Positions 25,466-34,093 of a stretch of DNA of 64,000 bases are shown here, in pieces; the stretch's first letter is position 1; each line of letters opens with the position of its first letter. The stretch lies in assembly GCF_900102745.1 (NCBI RefSeq), contig NZ_FMZF01000002.1:620001-684000 (forward strand). The letters are read 5' to 3'. Both the position numbers and the translations under genes were made by a program. A model generated the notes under the pieces. It was not told where the DNA came from. It worked only from the letters and a program-made list of their open reading frames with translations, and made no database searches. The DNA is from Geodermatophilus telluris (lineage in GTDB: Bacteria > Actinomycetota > Actinomycetes > Mycobacteriales > Geodermatophilaceae).

Positions 25466-26494
25466 ATGAACGACGCGATCCTCGTCGAGGGACTGCAGAA
25501 GCGCTTCGGGTCCAACACGGCACTGGCCGGGGTGGACCTGACCGTCCCGGAGGGCAGCGTGCTGGGCCTCCTGGGGCCCAACGGCGCGGGCAAGACCACG
25601 GTCGTCCGCATCCTGACCACGCTGCTGCAGCCCGACGGCGGTCGCGCCGAGGTGGCCGGCGTCGACGTCCTCCGGGAGCCCGACCGGGTGCGCTCGCTGA
25701 TCGGCCTGACCGGCCAGTACGCCGCCGTCGACGAGTACCTCACCGGCTTCGAGAACCTCGAGATGGTGGGCCGGCTCTACCGGCTCGGCAAGCGCGAGTC
25801 GCGCGCCCGCGCCGAGGAGCTGCTGGAGCGCTTCGACCTCACCGACGCGGCCGACCGGCCGGCCAAGACCTACTCCGGCGGCATGCGCCGGCGGCTGGAC
25901 ATCGCCGCCTCGCTGATCGCCCGGCCGCGGGTGCTCTTCCTCGACGAGCCCACCACCGGGCTCGACCCGCGCAGCCGGCTGGGCATGTGGGAGTTCATCG
26001 CCGACCTCGCCGGCGGCGGGACGACGATCCTGCTGACCACCCAGTACCTCGAGGAGGCCGACCGGCTGGCCGACCGGATGGTGGTCATCGACCGCGGCCG
26101 GGTCATCGCCCGGGGCACCGCCGACGAGCTGAAGGCGCAGGTGGGCGGCCAGCGGCTGGAGTTCACCGTCACCGACGCCACGGTGCTGCCGGCGATGGTG
26201 GAGCGGCTGCGGCCGCTCGCCGTCGACGAGCCGCACGTCGACGAGCAGGCCCGCCGGCTGAGCATCCCCGTCAGCGGCGGCGCCGAGGTGCTGGCCGACG
26301 CGCTGCGCCGGCTCGACGGGCAGACCGCCGCGGTGTTCGACGTCGGGCTGCGCCGGCCCGACCTCGACGACGTGTTCCTGGCGCTCACCGGCCACGGCGC
26401 GGAGGAGAGCGCCGCCGAGGAGGGGGAGGCCGGGCCGGCCCCCGGCGTCGACGAGACCCCGGCCGAGCCGGTCCCCACGGGAGGTGTGCGATGA
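25466..26494 (+). CDS. ABC transporter ATPase, DrrA-like
   Basis: The 342-residue ATPase belongs to the daunorubicin-resistance (DrrA) group of exporters. It has Walker A LLGPNGAGKTTVVR near 36-49, the Q-loop in GLTGQYAAVDEYLTG, signature TYSGGMRRRLDIA near 136, Walker B RVLFLDEPTTGLDP near 157, and the H-loop replaced by Gln (LLTTQYLEEADRLADR), a feature of this group. A C-terminal extension (residues 225-342) is typical and ends in an acidic tail. ATG 25466 has a -10 box 7 nt upstream. It overlaps the permease gene by 4 nt (ATGA). The exported compound is unknown; no biosynthetic genes are near. Confidence 0.92.
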   Translation: MNDAILVEGLQKRFGSNTALAGVDLTVPEGSVLGLLGPNGAGKTTVVRILTTLLQPDGGRAEVAGVDVLREPDRVRSLIGLTGQYAAVDEYLTGFENLEMVGRLYRLGKRESRARAEELLERFDLTDAADRPAKTYSGGMRRRLDIAASLIARPRVLFLDEPTTGLDPRSRLGMWEFIADLAGGGTTILLTTQYLEEADRLADRMVVIDRGRVIARGTADELKAQVGGQRLEFTVTDATVLPAMVERLRPLAVDEPHVDEQARRLSIPVSGGAEVLADALRRLDGQTAAVFDVGLRRPDLDDVFLALTGHGAEESAAEEGEAGPAPGVDETPAEPVPTGGVR

Positions 26495-27300
26495 GCTCGC
26501 TGTCCGCGACGCTGTCCGACAGCGTCGTCATCACCAAGCGCAACCTGATCAAGGTCAAGCGGGTGCCCGACCTGATCGTGTTCGCGACGCTGTCGCCGAT
26601 CATGTTCGTGGTGCTGTTCCGCTACGTCTTCGGCGGCGCGATCGGCGGGCTGCCGCCGGGCATCAGCTACGCGGAGTTCCTGCTGCCGGGGATCTTCGCG
26701 CAGACCGTCGTCTTCGGGTCGACGATCACCGGCGCGAGCCTCGCCGACGACCTGCAGAAGGGGCTCATCGACCGGTTCCGGTCGCTGCCGATGTCCCGCT
26801 CGGCGGTGCTCATCGGGCGCACGGTCGCCGACGCCGGGCTGAACGTCGTCTCCATCGCGGTGATGGCGCTGACCGGGCTGCTGGTGGGCTGGCGGATCCG
26901 CTCCTCGTTCGGGGAGGCGGTCGCGGGGTTCCTCGTGCTGCTCGTCTTCGCCTACGCGGTCTCGTGGCTGATGGCGATGGTGGGGCTGCTGGTCCGCACG
27001 CCGGAGGTGGTCCAGAACGCCAGCTTCATCGTGATCTTCCCGCTGACGTTCGTGGCCAACACCTTCGTCCCGCTGGAGACCTTCCCGTCGGCGCTGCGGG
27101 TCTTCGCCGAGTGGAACCCGGTCTCGGCGGTCACCCTCGCCTCCCGGGAGCTGTTCGGCAACGTGCCGCCCGGCTACCCGGTGCCCGACGCGTGGTCGAT
27201 GCAGAACCCGGTGCTCTACACGCTGATCTGGACGGCGGTCATCCTCGCGGTGTTCGTGCCGCTGTCGGTCCGCCTCTACCAGCGCACCTCGACCCGCTGA
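26491..27300 (+). CDS. ABC-2 type permease, DrrB-like
   Basis: The 269-residue membrane protein has six hydrophobic segments and the ABC-2 layout of DrrB. It has a cytoplasmic N-terminal helix (SVVITKRNLIKVKRVP), FATLSPIMFVVLFRYVFG, LLPGIFAQTVVFGSTITG, the coupling region DDLQKGLIDRFRSLPMSRSAV, then SWLMAMVGLLVRTPEVVQN and FIVIFPLTFVANTFVP. GGGAGGTG lies 6 nt before ATG 26491, and the start overlaps the ATPase stop. Together the two form one exporter, presumably as a dimer of each subunit. Confidence 0.92.
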   Translation: MSSLSATLSDSVVITKRNLIKVKRVPDLIVFATLSPIMFVVLFRYVFGGAIGGLPPGISYAEFLLPGIFAQTVVFGSTITGASLADDLQKGLIDRFRSLPMSRSAVLIGRTVADAGLNVVSIAVMALTGLLVGWRIRSSFGEAVAGFLVLLVFAYAVSWLMAMVGLLVRTPEVVQNASFIVIFPLTFVANTFVPLETFPSALRVFAEWNPVSAVTLASRELFGNVPPGYPVPDAWSMQNPVLYTLIWTAVILAVFVPLSVRLYQRTSTR

Positions 27301-27301
27301 G

Positions 27302-27346
27302 CCCACTCGTCCCGGCGGCGGAGCCGCCGTCGCCGGGACGAGTGGG
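27302..27346 (+). terminator. Hairpin terminator after ABC exporter
   Basis: Perfect 16-nt arms (27302-27317 and 27331-27346) begin 1 nt after the permease stop; the 13-nt centre can fold further (GGCGG..CCGCC). Confidence 0.75.
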
Positions 27347-27459
27347 GGCCGGAGGCCTCCGCGAGGAGCGGCGGGTCCGGCTCGACGGCGGCCGGGGACG
27401 GGTCCTGGTCGCGGTGCGGTCCGGGAGGACCGCGGTGCCATGGCGGAGACTGGCGCTCG

Positions 27460-29529
27460 ATGAGCGCCGAGCCCGCCCCCGCCGTGTCCGCCGACAACCC
27501 GCTGCTCGCCGAGTCGCCGCTGCCGTACGGGCTGCCGCCGTTCGCCGACACCAGCCTCGAGCACTGCCGGGAGGCGGTCCTGGCGGGGATGGCCGAGCAG
27601 CGCGCCGAGCTCGCGGCGATCACCGGGTCGGCCGAGCCGCCGACCTTCGTCAACACCATCGAGGCGCTCGAGCGCTCCGGCGCGCTGCTGCGCCGGGCCG
27701 AGGCGGTGTTCGGCAACCTGTCGTCGTCGCTGTCCTCGCCGCGGCTGCGGGAGATCGAGCGCGAGCTCGCGCCGCTGGAGGCCGCGCACGCCGACGCGCT
27801 GCGGCTGGACCCGGACCTCTTCGCCCGCGTCGACGCCGTCCACGCCGCCCGGCACTCCTCCGGCCTGGACCCGGAGGCGGTCCGGCTGGTCGAGCGCCAC
27901 CACCTCGACCGGGTGCTCGCCGGTGCCCGCCTCGACGCAGCCGGCCGCGCCCGGCTGTCGGAGCTCAACCGCGAGCTCTCGGAGCTGTCCACGCGGTTCG
28001 GGCAGAACCTGCAGCTGGCCACCGAGGCCGCCGCCGTCCGGGTGACCGACGCCGCCGACCTCGACGGGCTCGCCGAGGAGGAGGTCGCCGCCGCGGCCCG
28101 CGCCGCCGCCGACCGCGGGCTCGACGGGTTCGTGCTGCCGCTGCTGCTGCCCACCGGCCAGCCGGTGCTGGCCAAGCTGCGGGACCGCGAGCTGCGCCGG
28201 CGGGTGTTCGAGGCCTCGGTGTCGCGGGCGTCGTCCGGCGAGCACGACAACGGGCCGGTGGCCGTGGGGATCGCCCGGGTGCGGGCCGAGCGCGCCCGGC
28301 TGCTGGGCTTCGCCACCCACGCCGACCTGGTCCTGGCCGACCAGACCGCGGGCAGCACCGCCGCCGTCGACGCGATGCTCGCCCGGATGGTCGGGCCCTC
28401 GGTGGCCAACGCCCGCGCGGAGGCCGCGGTGCTGGCCGAGGTGGCCGCGCGGGACGGTGTGACCGAGCTGGCGGCGTGGGACTGGGCCTTCTACAGCGAG
28501 CGGGTGCGCGCCGAGCGGTACGCGGTGGACCGGGCGGCGCTGCGGCCCTGGTTCGAGCTCGACCGGGTGCTCGTCGACGGCGTCTTCCACGCCGCCGAGC
28601 TGCTCTACGGCCTCCGCTTCACCCCGCGCCCTGACCTCGCCGGCTACCACCCCGACGTGCGCGTGTGGGAGGTCAGCGGTCCCGACGGCGAGGGGGTCGG
28701 CCTCTACCTCGGCGACTTCACCGCCCGCGAGGGCAAGCGCGGCGGGGCGTGGATGAGCTCGTTCGTCACCCAGTCGCGGCTGCTGGGCACCCGGCCGGTC
28801 GTCGTCAACAACCTCAACGTGGCCCGCGCGCCCGAGGGTCGGCCCACGCTGCTCACCCTCGACGAGGTCGACACCCTCTTCCACGAGTTCGGCCACGCCC
28901 TGCACGGGCTGAGCTCCGCGGTCACCTACCCGCGCTTCTCCGGGACGGCGGTGCCGCGCGACTTCGTCGAGTTCCCCAGCCAGGTCAACGAGATGTGGGC
29001 GCTGTGGCCGGAGGTGCTCGGCCACTACGCGCGGCACGTCGAGACGGGGGAGCCGCTGCCGGCCGCCGTCGTCGAGGCGCTCGACGCCGCCCGGTTGTGG
29101 GGCGAGGGCTTCGCGACGCTGGAGTACCTCGCGGCCACCCTGCTCGACCAGGCCTGGCACCGGATCACGCCGGAGACCGAGGTCGGCGACCCGGCGGAGT
29201 TCGAGCGGCGGGCGCTGGAGGAGGCCGGCGTCGCCGTCGACCTGGTGCCGCCGCGCTACCGGACGACATACTTCCAGCACGTCTTCGCCGGTGGCTACGC
29301 GGCGGGCTACTACTCCTACATCTGGTCGGAGGTCCTCGACGCCGACACCGTGGAGTGGTTCACGGAGCGCGGCGGGCTGCGGCGGGAGAACGGCGACGTC
29401 TTCCGCGACCGGCTGCTCTCCCGCGGCGGCTCGGTGGACCCGCTGGAGGCCTTCCGCGCCGTCCGCGGCCGCGACGCCGACCCCGGCCCGCTGCTCCGCC
29501 GCCGCGGCCTGGTCCCCACCTCGCCGTGA
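27460..29529 (+). CDS. M3 family oligopeptidase
   Basis: The 689-residue protein is a cytoplasmic zinc metallopeptidase of family M3A (oligopeptidase A/dipeptidyl carboxypeptidase type), which degrades short peptides. The zinc site is TLFHEFGHALHGLSS (HEFGH near 475-479), with a downstream Glu in the DFVEFPSQVNEMWA helix. The HVFAGGYAAGYYSYIWSE motif, which binds the peptide backbone, sits near 605. Length is normal. ATG 27460 has GAGACT 8 nt upstream and no clear Shine-Dalgarno. It is followed by a long hairpin, and its neighbours do not suggest a special substrate. Confidence 0.94.
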   Translation: MSAEPAPAVSADNPLLAESPLPYGLPPFADTSLEHCREAVLAGMAEQRAELAAITGSAEPPTFVNTIEALERSGALLRRAEAVFGNLSSSLSSPRLREIERELAPLEAAHADALRLDPDLFARVDAVHAARHSSGLDPEAVRLVERHHLDRVLAGARLDAAGRARLSELNRELSELSTRFGQNLQLATEAAAVRVTDAADLDGLAEEEVAAAARAAADRGLDGFVLPLLLPTGQPVLAKLRDRELRRRVFEASVSRASSGEHDNGPVAVGIARVRAERARLLGFATHADLVLADQTAGSTAAVDAMLARMVGPSVANARAEAAVLAEVAARDGVTELAAWDWAFYSERVRAERYAVDRAALRPWFELDRVLVDGVFHAAELLYGLRFTPRPDLAGYHPDVRVWEVSGPDGEGVGLYLGDFTAREGKRGGAWMSSFVTQSRLLGTRPVVVNNLNVARAPEGRPTLLTLDEVDTLFHEFGHALHGLSSAVTYPRFSGTAVPRDFVEFPSQVNEMWALWPEVLGHYARHVETGEPLPAAVVEALDAARLWGEGFATLEYLAATLLDQAWHRITPETEVGDPAEFERRALEEAGVAVDLVPPRYRTTYFQHVFAGGYAAGYYSYIWSEVLDADTVEWFTERGGLRRENGDVFRDRLLSRGGSVDPLEAFRAVRGRDADPGPLLRRRGLVPTSP

Positions 29530-29587
29530 TCACCGGCGGGTGGCTGCCTGACACGCCGGCGGTCGCAGCCACCCGCCGATGATCACG
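29525..29587. terminator. Bidirectional hairpin terminator
   Basis: Arms of 23 nt (29525-29547 and 29565-29587) pair with one mismatch around a 17-nt loop. The left arm includes the TGA stop of the M3 peptidase. The convergent RNHCP gene ends 18 nt beyond. Confidence 0.75.
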
Positions 29588-29604
29588 GGCGGAGGACGGC
29601 GGTG

Positions 29605-29931
29605 TCACAGCCAGGGGAGCGAGAGGACCAGGTCGAGGTCATCGGGGGCGTCGCCGTCGCGGACGAGCCGGTTGGGCTGGCGGTGGCCGCACGCCGTGCA
29701 GCGGTGCACCACCTGCCAGCCCTTGCCGGACTTCTCCACCAGACCGATCGGCTCCATCGGTGCCCGGCACTCGCTCGCCCGGTCGCCGGGCAGGTCGTCG
29801 ACGTGCAGCGACCACAGGCACCACGGGCAGTGGTTGCGGTAGTGCCCGTCGGTGTTGGCCGGGACGGCGGCCGAGCAGTGGACGCAGGCGAAGCCGGTGT
29901 TCTCCGCCCGCCGGGAGCGGGCCACGCGCAC
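29605..29931 (-). CDS. RNHCP domain protein
   Basis: The 108-residue protein carries the RNHCP domain, named for its conserved motif, here HYRNHCPWCLWSLHVDD. Two CxxC pairs (FACVHC, HCPWC) and a third (RCTACGHRQPNRL) indicate one or two zinc-binding knuckles. RRAENTGFACVHC is the usual family start. The gene begins at GTG 29931, 14 nt after the greA stop, without an obvious ribosome binding site, so it probably depends on greA for expression; GTG 29925 is an alternative. Function is unknown; zinc-ribbon features could suit RNA or ribosome contact. Confidence 0.85.
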   Translation of the reverse strand: MRVARSRRAENTGFACVHCSAAVPANTDGHYRNHCPWCLWSLHVDDLPGDRASECRAPMEPIGLVEKSGKGWQVVHRCTACGHRQPNRLVRDGDAPDDLDLVLSLPWL

Positions 29932-29945
29932 GGGGAGGGCCCGGG

Positions 29946-30446
29946 TCAGGGGACGAACGGCTCGACGGCGACGACCTCGACGGTGATGTCGCGGCCGTTG
30001 GGCGCCTGGTAGGTGACCGAGGTGCCCGGCTCCGAGCCCAGGATCGCCGAGCCCATCGCCGACTCCGGGGAGTAGACGGCCAGGTCGGTCGTGCCGGCGA
30101 TCTCCCGCGAGCCGAGCAGGAACTTCTCGGTCTCCTCGTCGCCCTGGAAGCGGATCGTGATGACCGTGCCGAGCTCGGCGGTGGTCGCCGTCGTCGGCGG
30201 CTCGCCCACCCGCGCCTTGCGGAGGAGGTCGGTCAGCTGCCGGATCCGGCCCTCCTGCTTGCCCTGCTCCTCCTTGGCCGCGTGGTAGCCGCCGTTCTCC
30301 TTGAGGTCGCCCTCCTCGCGGCGGGCGTTGATCTCGGCGGCCATGGCGGGCCTCCCGGCCACCAACTGGTCGAGCTCGGCCTTGAGCCGGTCGTGGGCCT
30401 CCTGGGTCAGCCAGATGCCCTGCTCGTTCTCAGTGGGGGTGGTCAC
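29946..30446 (-). CDS. greA: Transcription elongation factor GreA
   Basis: GreA enters the RNA polymerase secondary channel and stimulates cleavage of backtracked RNA. The 166-residue product has the N-terminal coiled coil (WLTQEAHDRLKAELDQL through AAKEEQGKQEGRI), with acidic tip residues in ARREEGDLKENGGYHAA, then a C-terminal FKBP-like domain (GTVITIRF through TVEVVAVEPF). GTG 30446 follows AGGAGT at good spacing. It is divergent from mca over 217 bp; TAGCTT on the minus strand at 30512-30517 may be its -10. The greA-mca pairing is also found in mycobacteria (Rv1080c/Rv1082). Confidence 0.96.
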   Translation of the reverse strand: MTTPTENEQGIWLTQEAHDRLKAELDQLVAGRPAMAAEINARREEGDLKENGGYHAAKEEQGKQEGRIRQLTDLLRKARVGEPPTTATTAELGTVITIRFQGDEETEKFLLGSREIAGTTDLAVYSPESAMGSAILGSEPGTSVTYQAPNGRDITVEVVAVEPFVP

Positions 30447-30663
30447 GCGGGGTACTCCTGCACGGCTCGGGAGCTGCCTCCCGGTCGAGAGGCGGCGACG
30501 TCGATCCGACGAAGCTAACACCGGCCGACGGCGGGACGCACGGACCCGAGGACCGGTCCGGGGACGTGGGAGGTACCGGGGAACACAGTGACGAGCAGCA
30601 CATCCACCGTCCGGATGGCCGGGTCCGCGGCGTCGCGCCGTCGACTCGGGGGACACTGGTCCG

Positions 30664-31551
30664 GTGACCGAAGCAGACCCGTTGCGCCTGCTCGCCGTGC
30701 ACGCCCACCCCGACGACGAGTCGAGCAAGGGCGCGGCGACCATGGCGAAGTACGTCGCCGAGGGCGTCCAGGTGATGGTGGCGACGTGCACCGGCGGCGA
30801 GCGCGGTTCGGTGCTCAACCCGGCGCTGGACCGGCCCGAGGTGTGGGAGCGCCTGCCGCAGCTGCGCGCCGAGGAGATGGCGCGCGCCCGCGAGATCCTG
30901 GGCGTCGAGCAGGAGTTCCTCGGCTTCGTCGACTCCGGCCTGCCCGAGGGCGACCCGCTGCCCCCGCTGCCCGAGGGCTGCTTCGCGCTGGTGCCCACCG
31001 AGGAGGCGGCCGCCCCGCTCGTCGAGCTGATCCGCCGCTTCCGCCCGCACGTCGTGCTCACCTACGACGAGCGCGGCGGCTACCCGCACCCCGACCACGT
31101 CAAGACGCACGACGTCTCGGTGCTGGCCTTCGAGGCGGCCGGTGACCCGGAGCGCTACCCCGACCTGGGGGAGCCCTGGCAGCCGAGCAAGCTCTACTAC
31201 CACATGGGCTTCACGCTCACCCGCACGCGGGCGCTGCACGAGGCGATGCTCGAGACCGGTGCCGAGTCGCCGTACGCCGAGTGGCTGGCCAACTGGGACC
31301 CCGAGCGGGACATGTCGCACCGGGTGACCACCCGGGTGCCCTGCGCCGAGTACTTCCCGGTGCGCGACGCCGCGCTGATCGCGCACGCCACCCAGATCGA
31401 CCCGCACGGCCGCTGGTTCGCCTGCCCGATGGACCTGCAGCAGCGGGTGTGGCCGACGGAGGACTACGAGCTGGCCCGCTCGCTGGTGGACTCCACCGTG
31501 CCCGAGGACGACCTGTTCGCCGGCATCCGCAGCGAGGTGCCGGTCCCGTGA
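30664..31551 (+). CDS. mca: Mycothiol S-conjugate amidase
   Basis: Mca hydrolyses mycothiol S-conjugates so that the toxin leaves as a mercapturic acid. It is specific to actinobacteria that use mycothiol. The 295-residue zinc amidase has AVHAHPDDESSKGAA (His15, Asp18 region), TGGERGSVLNPALD, and the third zinc ligand in GGYPHPDHVKTHDV near 142-147. KLYYHMGF and the DMSHRVTTRVPC stretch are as in Mca. The close paralogue MshB is shorter and differs there, and the greA/membrane-protein context fits Mca. GACACT 6 nt before GTG 30664, with no Shine-Dalgarno, suggests a leaderless start. Confidence 0.93.
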   Translation: MTEADPLRLLAVHAHPDDESSKGAATMAKYVAEGVQVMVATCTGGERGSVLNPALDRPEVWERLPQLRAEEMARAREILGVEQEFLGFVDSGLPEGDPLPPLPEGCFALVPTEEAAAPLVELIRRFRPHVVLTYDERGGYPHPDHVKTHDVSVLAFEAAGDPERYPDLGEPWQPSKLYYHMGFTLTRTRALHEAMLETGAESPYAEWLANWDPERDMSHRVTTRVPCAEYFPVRDAALIAHATQIDPHGRWFACPMDLQQRVWPTEDYELARSLVDSTVPEDDLFAGIRSEVPVP

Positions 31552-31910
31552 CCGCGGTCCTCGTCCAGGGCGTCCTCGCGCAGGGCGTGCTGGCCGCCGA
31601 GGAGCAGCTGCCCGAGGACGTCGGCAAGTCCGGCCCGCTGGGCCTGTTCCTGGTCCTCGTGCTGCTGGTCGCCGCCGCGCTGCTGGTGAAGTCGATGAGC
31701 GGGCACCTCAAGCGGCTGCCGCGCAGCTTCGACGCCCCCGACGACGACGGGCCCGCGGTCGTCGTCCCCGACACCCCGGCCGAGCTGGTCGACCGACCGC
31801 GGCAGCCCGGGCAGGACCTGCTCGACACGCTGCGCCGGGCGCCCCGCGCCATCGAGGGCCCCCGCCCGGAGCGCGGGGACGGCGGCCGGACGGACCCGCC
31901 GGCGCACTGA
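31548..31910 (+). CDS. Small membrane protein coupled to mca
   Basis: The 120-residue protein has one clear transmembrane helix (GPLGLFLVLVLLVAAALLVKSM near 33-54), then a basic stretch (HLKRLPRSF) and a Pro/Asp-rich cytoplasmic tail. The GTG start overlaps the mca stop by 4 nt (GTGA). From memory a small membrane protein (Rv1083) also follows mca in M. tuberculosis. No function is known; it could tether or assist Mca, which is inference. Confidence 0.75.
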   Translation: MTAVLVQGVLAQGVLAAEEQLPEDVGKSGPLGLFLVLVLLVAAALLVKSMSGHLKRLPRSFDAPDDDGPAVVVPDTPAELVDRPRQPGQDLLDTLRRAPRAIEGPRPERGDGGRTDPPAH

Positions 31911-31920
31911 CGCCGGCGGG
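31895..31920. terminator. Hairpin terminator between convergent genes
   Basis: A perfect 10-bp stem (31895-31904 with 31911-31920) closes the 6-nt loop CACTGA that holds the stop codon of the upstream gene. Confidence 0.6.
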
Positions 31921-31932
31921 CCGCCCCGCGGC

Positions 31933-32490
31933 TCACCAGTGGTGCGCCACGTCGACGACGAGCCGCGACCCGTCGCCCGGGCCGTCCAGGACCAGCACCC
32001 GGAACGGCAGCCGGGCGCGGACGCCGAGGCCGAGGGTGCTCTCGCCCTCGAAGGACTGCGCCCACGCGACCTGGCGGAAGGTGCTGTACCCGGTCACGTC
32101 GACCGCCTCGGCGTCGTTCGCGGGGTCGTAGGTCGGCACGCCGCTGCTGGTGTACGCGGGCGTGTGCACCAACACCTGCAGGTCGGCCGCGCCGCGCAGC
32201 GGGACGAGCTCGCCGGAGCCGTCCTGGAGCACCTCGCGGACGTAGCGCACGTCGTAGGACACGTCGGACGCGTCGACCCCGTCGAGGTCGAGGACCAGCC
32301 GGTCGTAACAGTCGTGCCGGCCGGCGCGGACCCCGTCGAGGGTGCCGCCGCCGTCCTCGACGGCGGACTCCGGCAGCGAGCCCCACGCCGTGCTGCACGC
32401 AGCTGCGGCGGAGGCGGGCAGGACGCCACCGGCGACGGCGGCCGCCGCGGCGGCCAGGACGACGGCGGAGCGGGTGCGGGTGGTGCTCAT
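31933..32490 (-). CDS. Secreted AMIN-like domain protein
   Basis: The 185-residue protein has a signal peptide (RTRSAVVLAAAAAAVAGG then PASAAAAC, cleavage near residue 28-31). The mature part resembles the AMIN-like proteins of actinobacteria: GRHDCYDRLVLDLDG, SYDVRYVREV, VAWAQSFEGESTLGLGVRARLPFRVLVL and a final RLVVDVAHHW. A single Cys remains in the mature part besides C32, so one disulfide is possible. ATG 32490 has GGAG upstream. AMIN domains often bind cell-wall material; that role here is inference. The 290 bp upstream hold no gene that I can support. Confidence 0.75.
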   Translation of the reverse strand: MSTTRTRSAVVLAAAAAAVAGGVLPASAAAACSTAWGSLPESAVEDGGGTLDGVRAGRHDCYDRLVLDLDGVDASDVSYDVRYVREVLQDGSGELVPLRGAADLQVLVHTPAYTSSGVPTYDPANDAEAVDVTGYSTFRQVAWAQSFEGESTLGLGVRARLPFRVLVLDGPGDGSRLVVDVAHHW

Positions 32491-32780
32491 GGCGGGCTCC
32501 CGGGGTCAGGGGGGCGGGTGGTGCGGACGAGGAGAGAGTCCACCGACACGCACCGTCACGCCATGGCGGGAAGTGTCCACACCTGTCGAGGTTTTGCTTC
32601 ACCGATAAGCACATCTCCACGAGGAACCATGCCGTCGACACGGCGCGGTCGAGCACATCCTGCCGTCGTCACCGTCGGGCCACCCACCGTCACCGGTGTT
32701 CGCTCTGGGCGTGGTGCTCAGGTGGCCACCCGGCGCTACCGTGTAAGCGTGTAATCAAGCACGCACCCGAGGAGGCCCTC

Positions 32781-33386
32781 GTGCACGGACACCACCGTTT
32801 CGCCGACTCTCCCTTCGCCCGCGCGGGCGCCGGCTTCCGCGGACGCGGGCCCGGAGGCCGCGGCCGCGGCGCCGAGGGGCCACCCCCGGTCGACCGGGCC
32901 GAGGTCGCCGGCTGGTTCGCCGGGCGGCTGCCCGACGGCTGGTTCACCGCTCCCGTGGAGATCACCGTCGACCGCGACGAGATCACCGTCGTCGGCACCC
33001 TGGCCGAGCCCGACGCCGGTGAGGGCGACCCCGCCGCCGCCCGCGCGGGGCGGATCGCCCGGTTCCGCGAGGAGACCCGCGAGCAGCGCATGGCCGTCGC
33101 CGACGCCGCCCAGGCCCGCTACGGCCGCTCGGTGGCCTGGGGCGCCGCGTGCGGCGACGCCCGCGAGGTGTTCACGAACGCCTCGGTGCCGGTGATGACC
33201 CGGTTGCGCCAGCCCGAGCGGCTGGTCCTCGACACGCTGGTCGACGCCGGGGTGGCCCGCTCCCGTTCCGAGGCGCTGGTGTGGGCGGTCCGCCTGGTCG
33301 GCCGCAACGCCGACAGCTGGCTGACCGAGCTGCGCGAGGCCATGGCCTCGGTGGAGGAGGTCCGGGCGCGCGGCCCGCAGCCGTGA
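32781..33386 (+). CDS. Hypothetical protein with ribbon-helix-helix-like C-terminus
   Basis: I do not recognise this 201-residue protein. The first 40 residues are Gly/Arg/His-rich. A middle domain holds WFAGRLPDGWFTAPVEITVD and TVVGTLAEP, then a helical Arg/Glu stretch (RIARFREETREQRMA). The C-terminal part (RLVLDTLVDAGVARSRSEA followed by LVWAVRLVGRNADSWL) looks like a CopG-type ribbon-helix-helix domain, where 'SRSEAL' is the usual turn, so DNA binding is possible. GTG 32781 has GAGGAGG 5 nt upstream. TACCGT at 32737-32742 may be its -10. Confidence 0.65.
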   Translation: MHGHHRFADSPFARAGAGFRGRGPGGRGRGAEGPPPVDRAEVAGWFAGRLPDGWFTAPVEITVDRDEITVVGTLAEPDAGEGDPAAARAGRIARFREETREQRMAVADAAQARYGRSVAWGAACGDAREVFTNASVPVMTRLRQPERLVLDTLVDAGVARSRSEALVWAVRLVGRNADSWLTELREAMASVEEVRARGPQP

Positions 33387-33405
33387 CCTCTGCGACGCTG
33401 CCGGG

Positions 33406-34062
33406 GTGAGCCCGGAACTGCTGCGGTCCACCTACGGCGCGCTGTCGGCCACCGTCTCCGACCTGGCGCCGGAGGAGGGCTGGCAGCCCAGCGGGTGTGC
33501 CGGCTGGGCCGTCCTCGACCTCACCCTGCACCTGGTGGACGACGCCCGCCGGGGCCTGGTCGCGCTGGCCACCCCGGCGGGCGGCCCGCCCACCACCGAC
33601 GCCGTCGCCTACTGGCGGTCCTGGCGGCCGACCGCCGGGCAGGACGCCGACACCGCGTGGCGCACCCGCGTGCGGGCCAGCGCCACCACCGGGCTGCCCG
33701 AGCTGGCGCCCGTGTACGCCGAGCTGGTCGCGGCGGTGGGGGTGGCCGCCGGGCGGACACGGCCCGACGAGCTGCTGGGCACCCAGGGGTGGGTGCTGCC
33801 CGCCGGCGACCTGTGCTCCACGCTCGCCGTCGAGGCCGCCGTCCACCACCTCGACCTGGTGGCGCACCTGGACCGGCCCGGGCCGCCGGCCGCGGCGCTG
33901 GCCGAGGTGCGGCGGGTGCTCGAGGGGCTCCTCGGCGCGCCGCTGCCCGCCGGGTGGGACGACGTGACGGCCGCCCGGCGCGGCACCGGCCGCGAGCCGC
34001 TGACCGACGCCGACCGGGCGGCGCTGGGGCAGGTCGCGGCCAGGTTCCCCCTGTTCGGTTAG
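33406..34062 (+). CDS. Maleylpyruvate isomerase N-terminal/DinB-like protein
   Basis: The 218-residue protein has the four-helix DinB/MDMPI layout: residues 1-45 with ATVSDLAPEEGWQPSGCAGWAVLDL and HLVDDARR (His of the metal site), and HHLDLVAHLDRPGPP near 148 with two further His. This triad binds a divalent metal in mycothiol-dependent maleylpyruvate isomerases, and many relatives use mycothiol as cofactor. mca lies 2.5 kb upstream. The substrate is unknown. GTG 33406 follows GACGCT after 6 nt with no Shine-Dalgarno. Confidence 0.78.
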   Translation: MSPELLRSTYGALSATVSDLAPEEGWQPSGCAGWAVLDLTLHLVDDARRGLVALATPAGGPPTTDAVAYWRSWRPTAGQDADTAWRTRVRASATTGLPELAPVYAELVAAVGVAAGRTRPDELLGTQGWVLPAGDLCSTLAVEAAVHHLDLVAHLDRPGPPAAALAEVRRVLEGLLGAPLPAGWDDVTAARRGTGREPLTDADRAALGQVAARFPLFG

Positions 34063-34093
34063 CGCCGGACGCGTACCAGGGACACTGGACGTC

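Noticed and set aside
30588..31145. Plus-strand frame across the start of mca
   Set aside because: It is out of frame with the conserved mca motifs and Arg/Pro/Ala-rich; an artefact of high GC.
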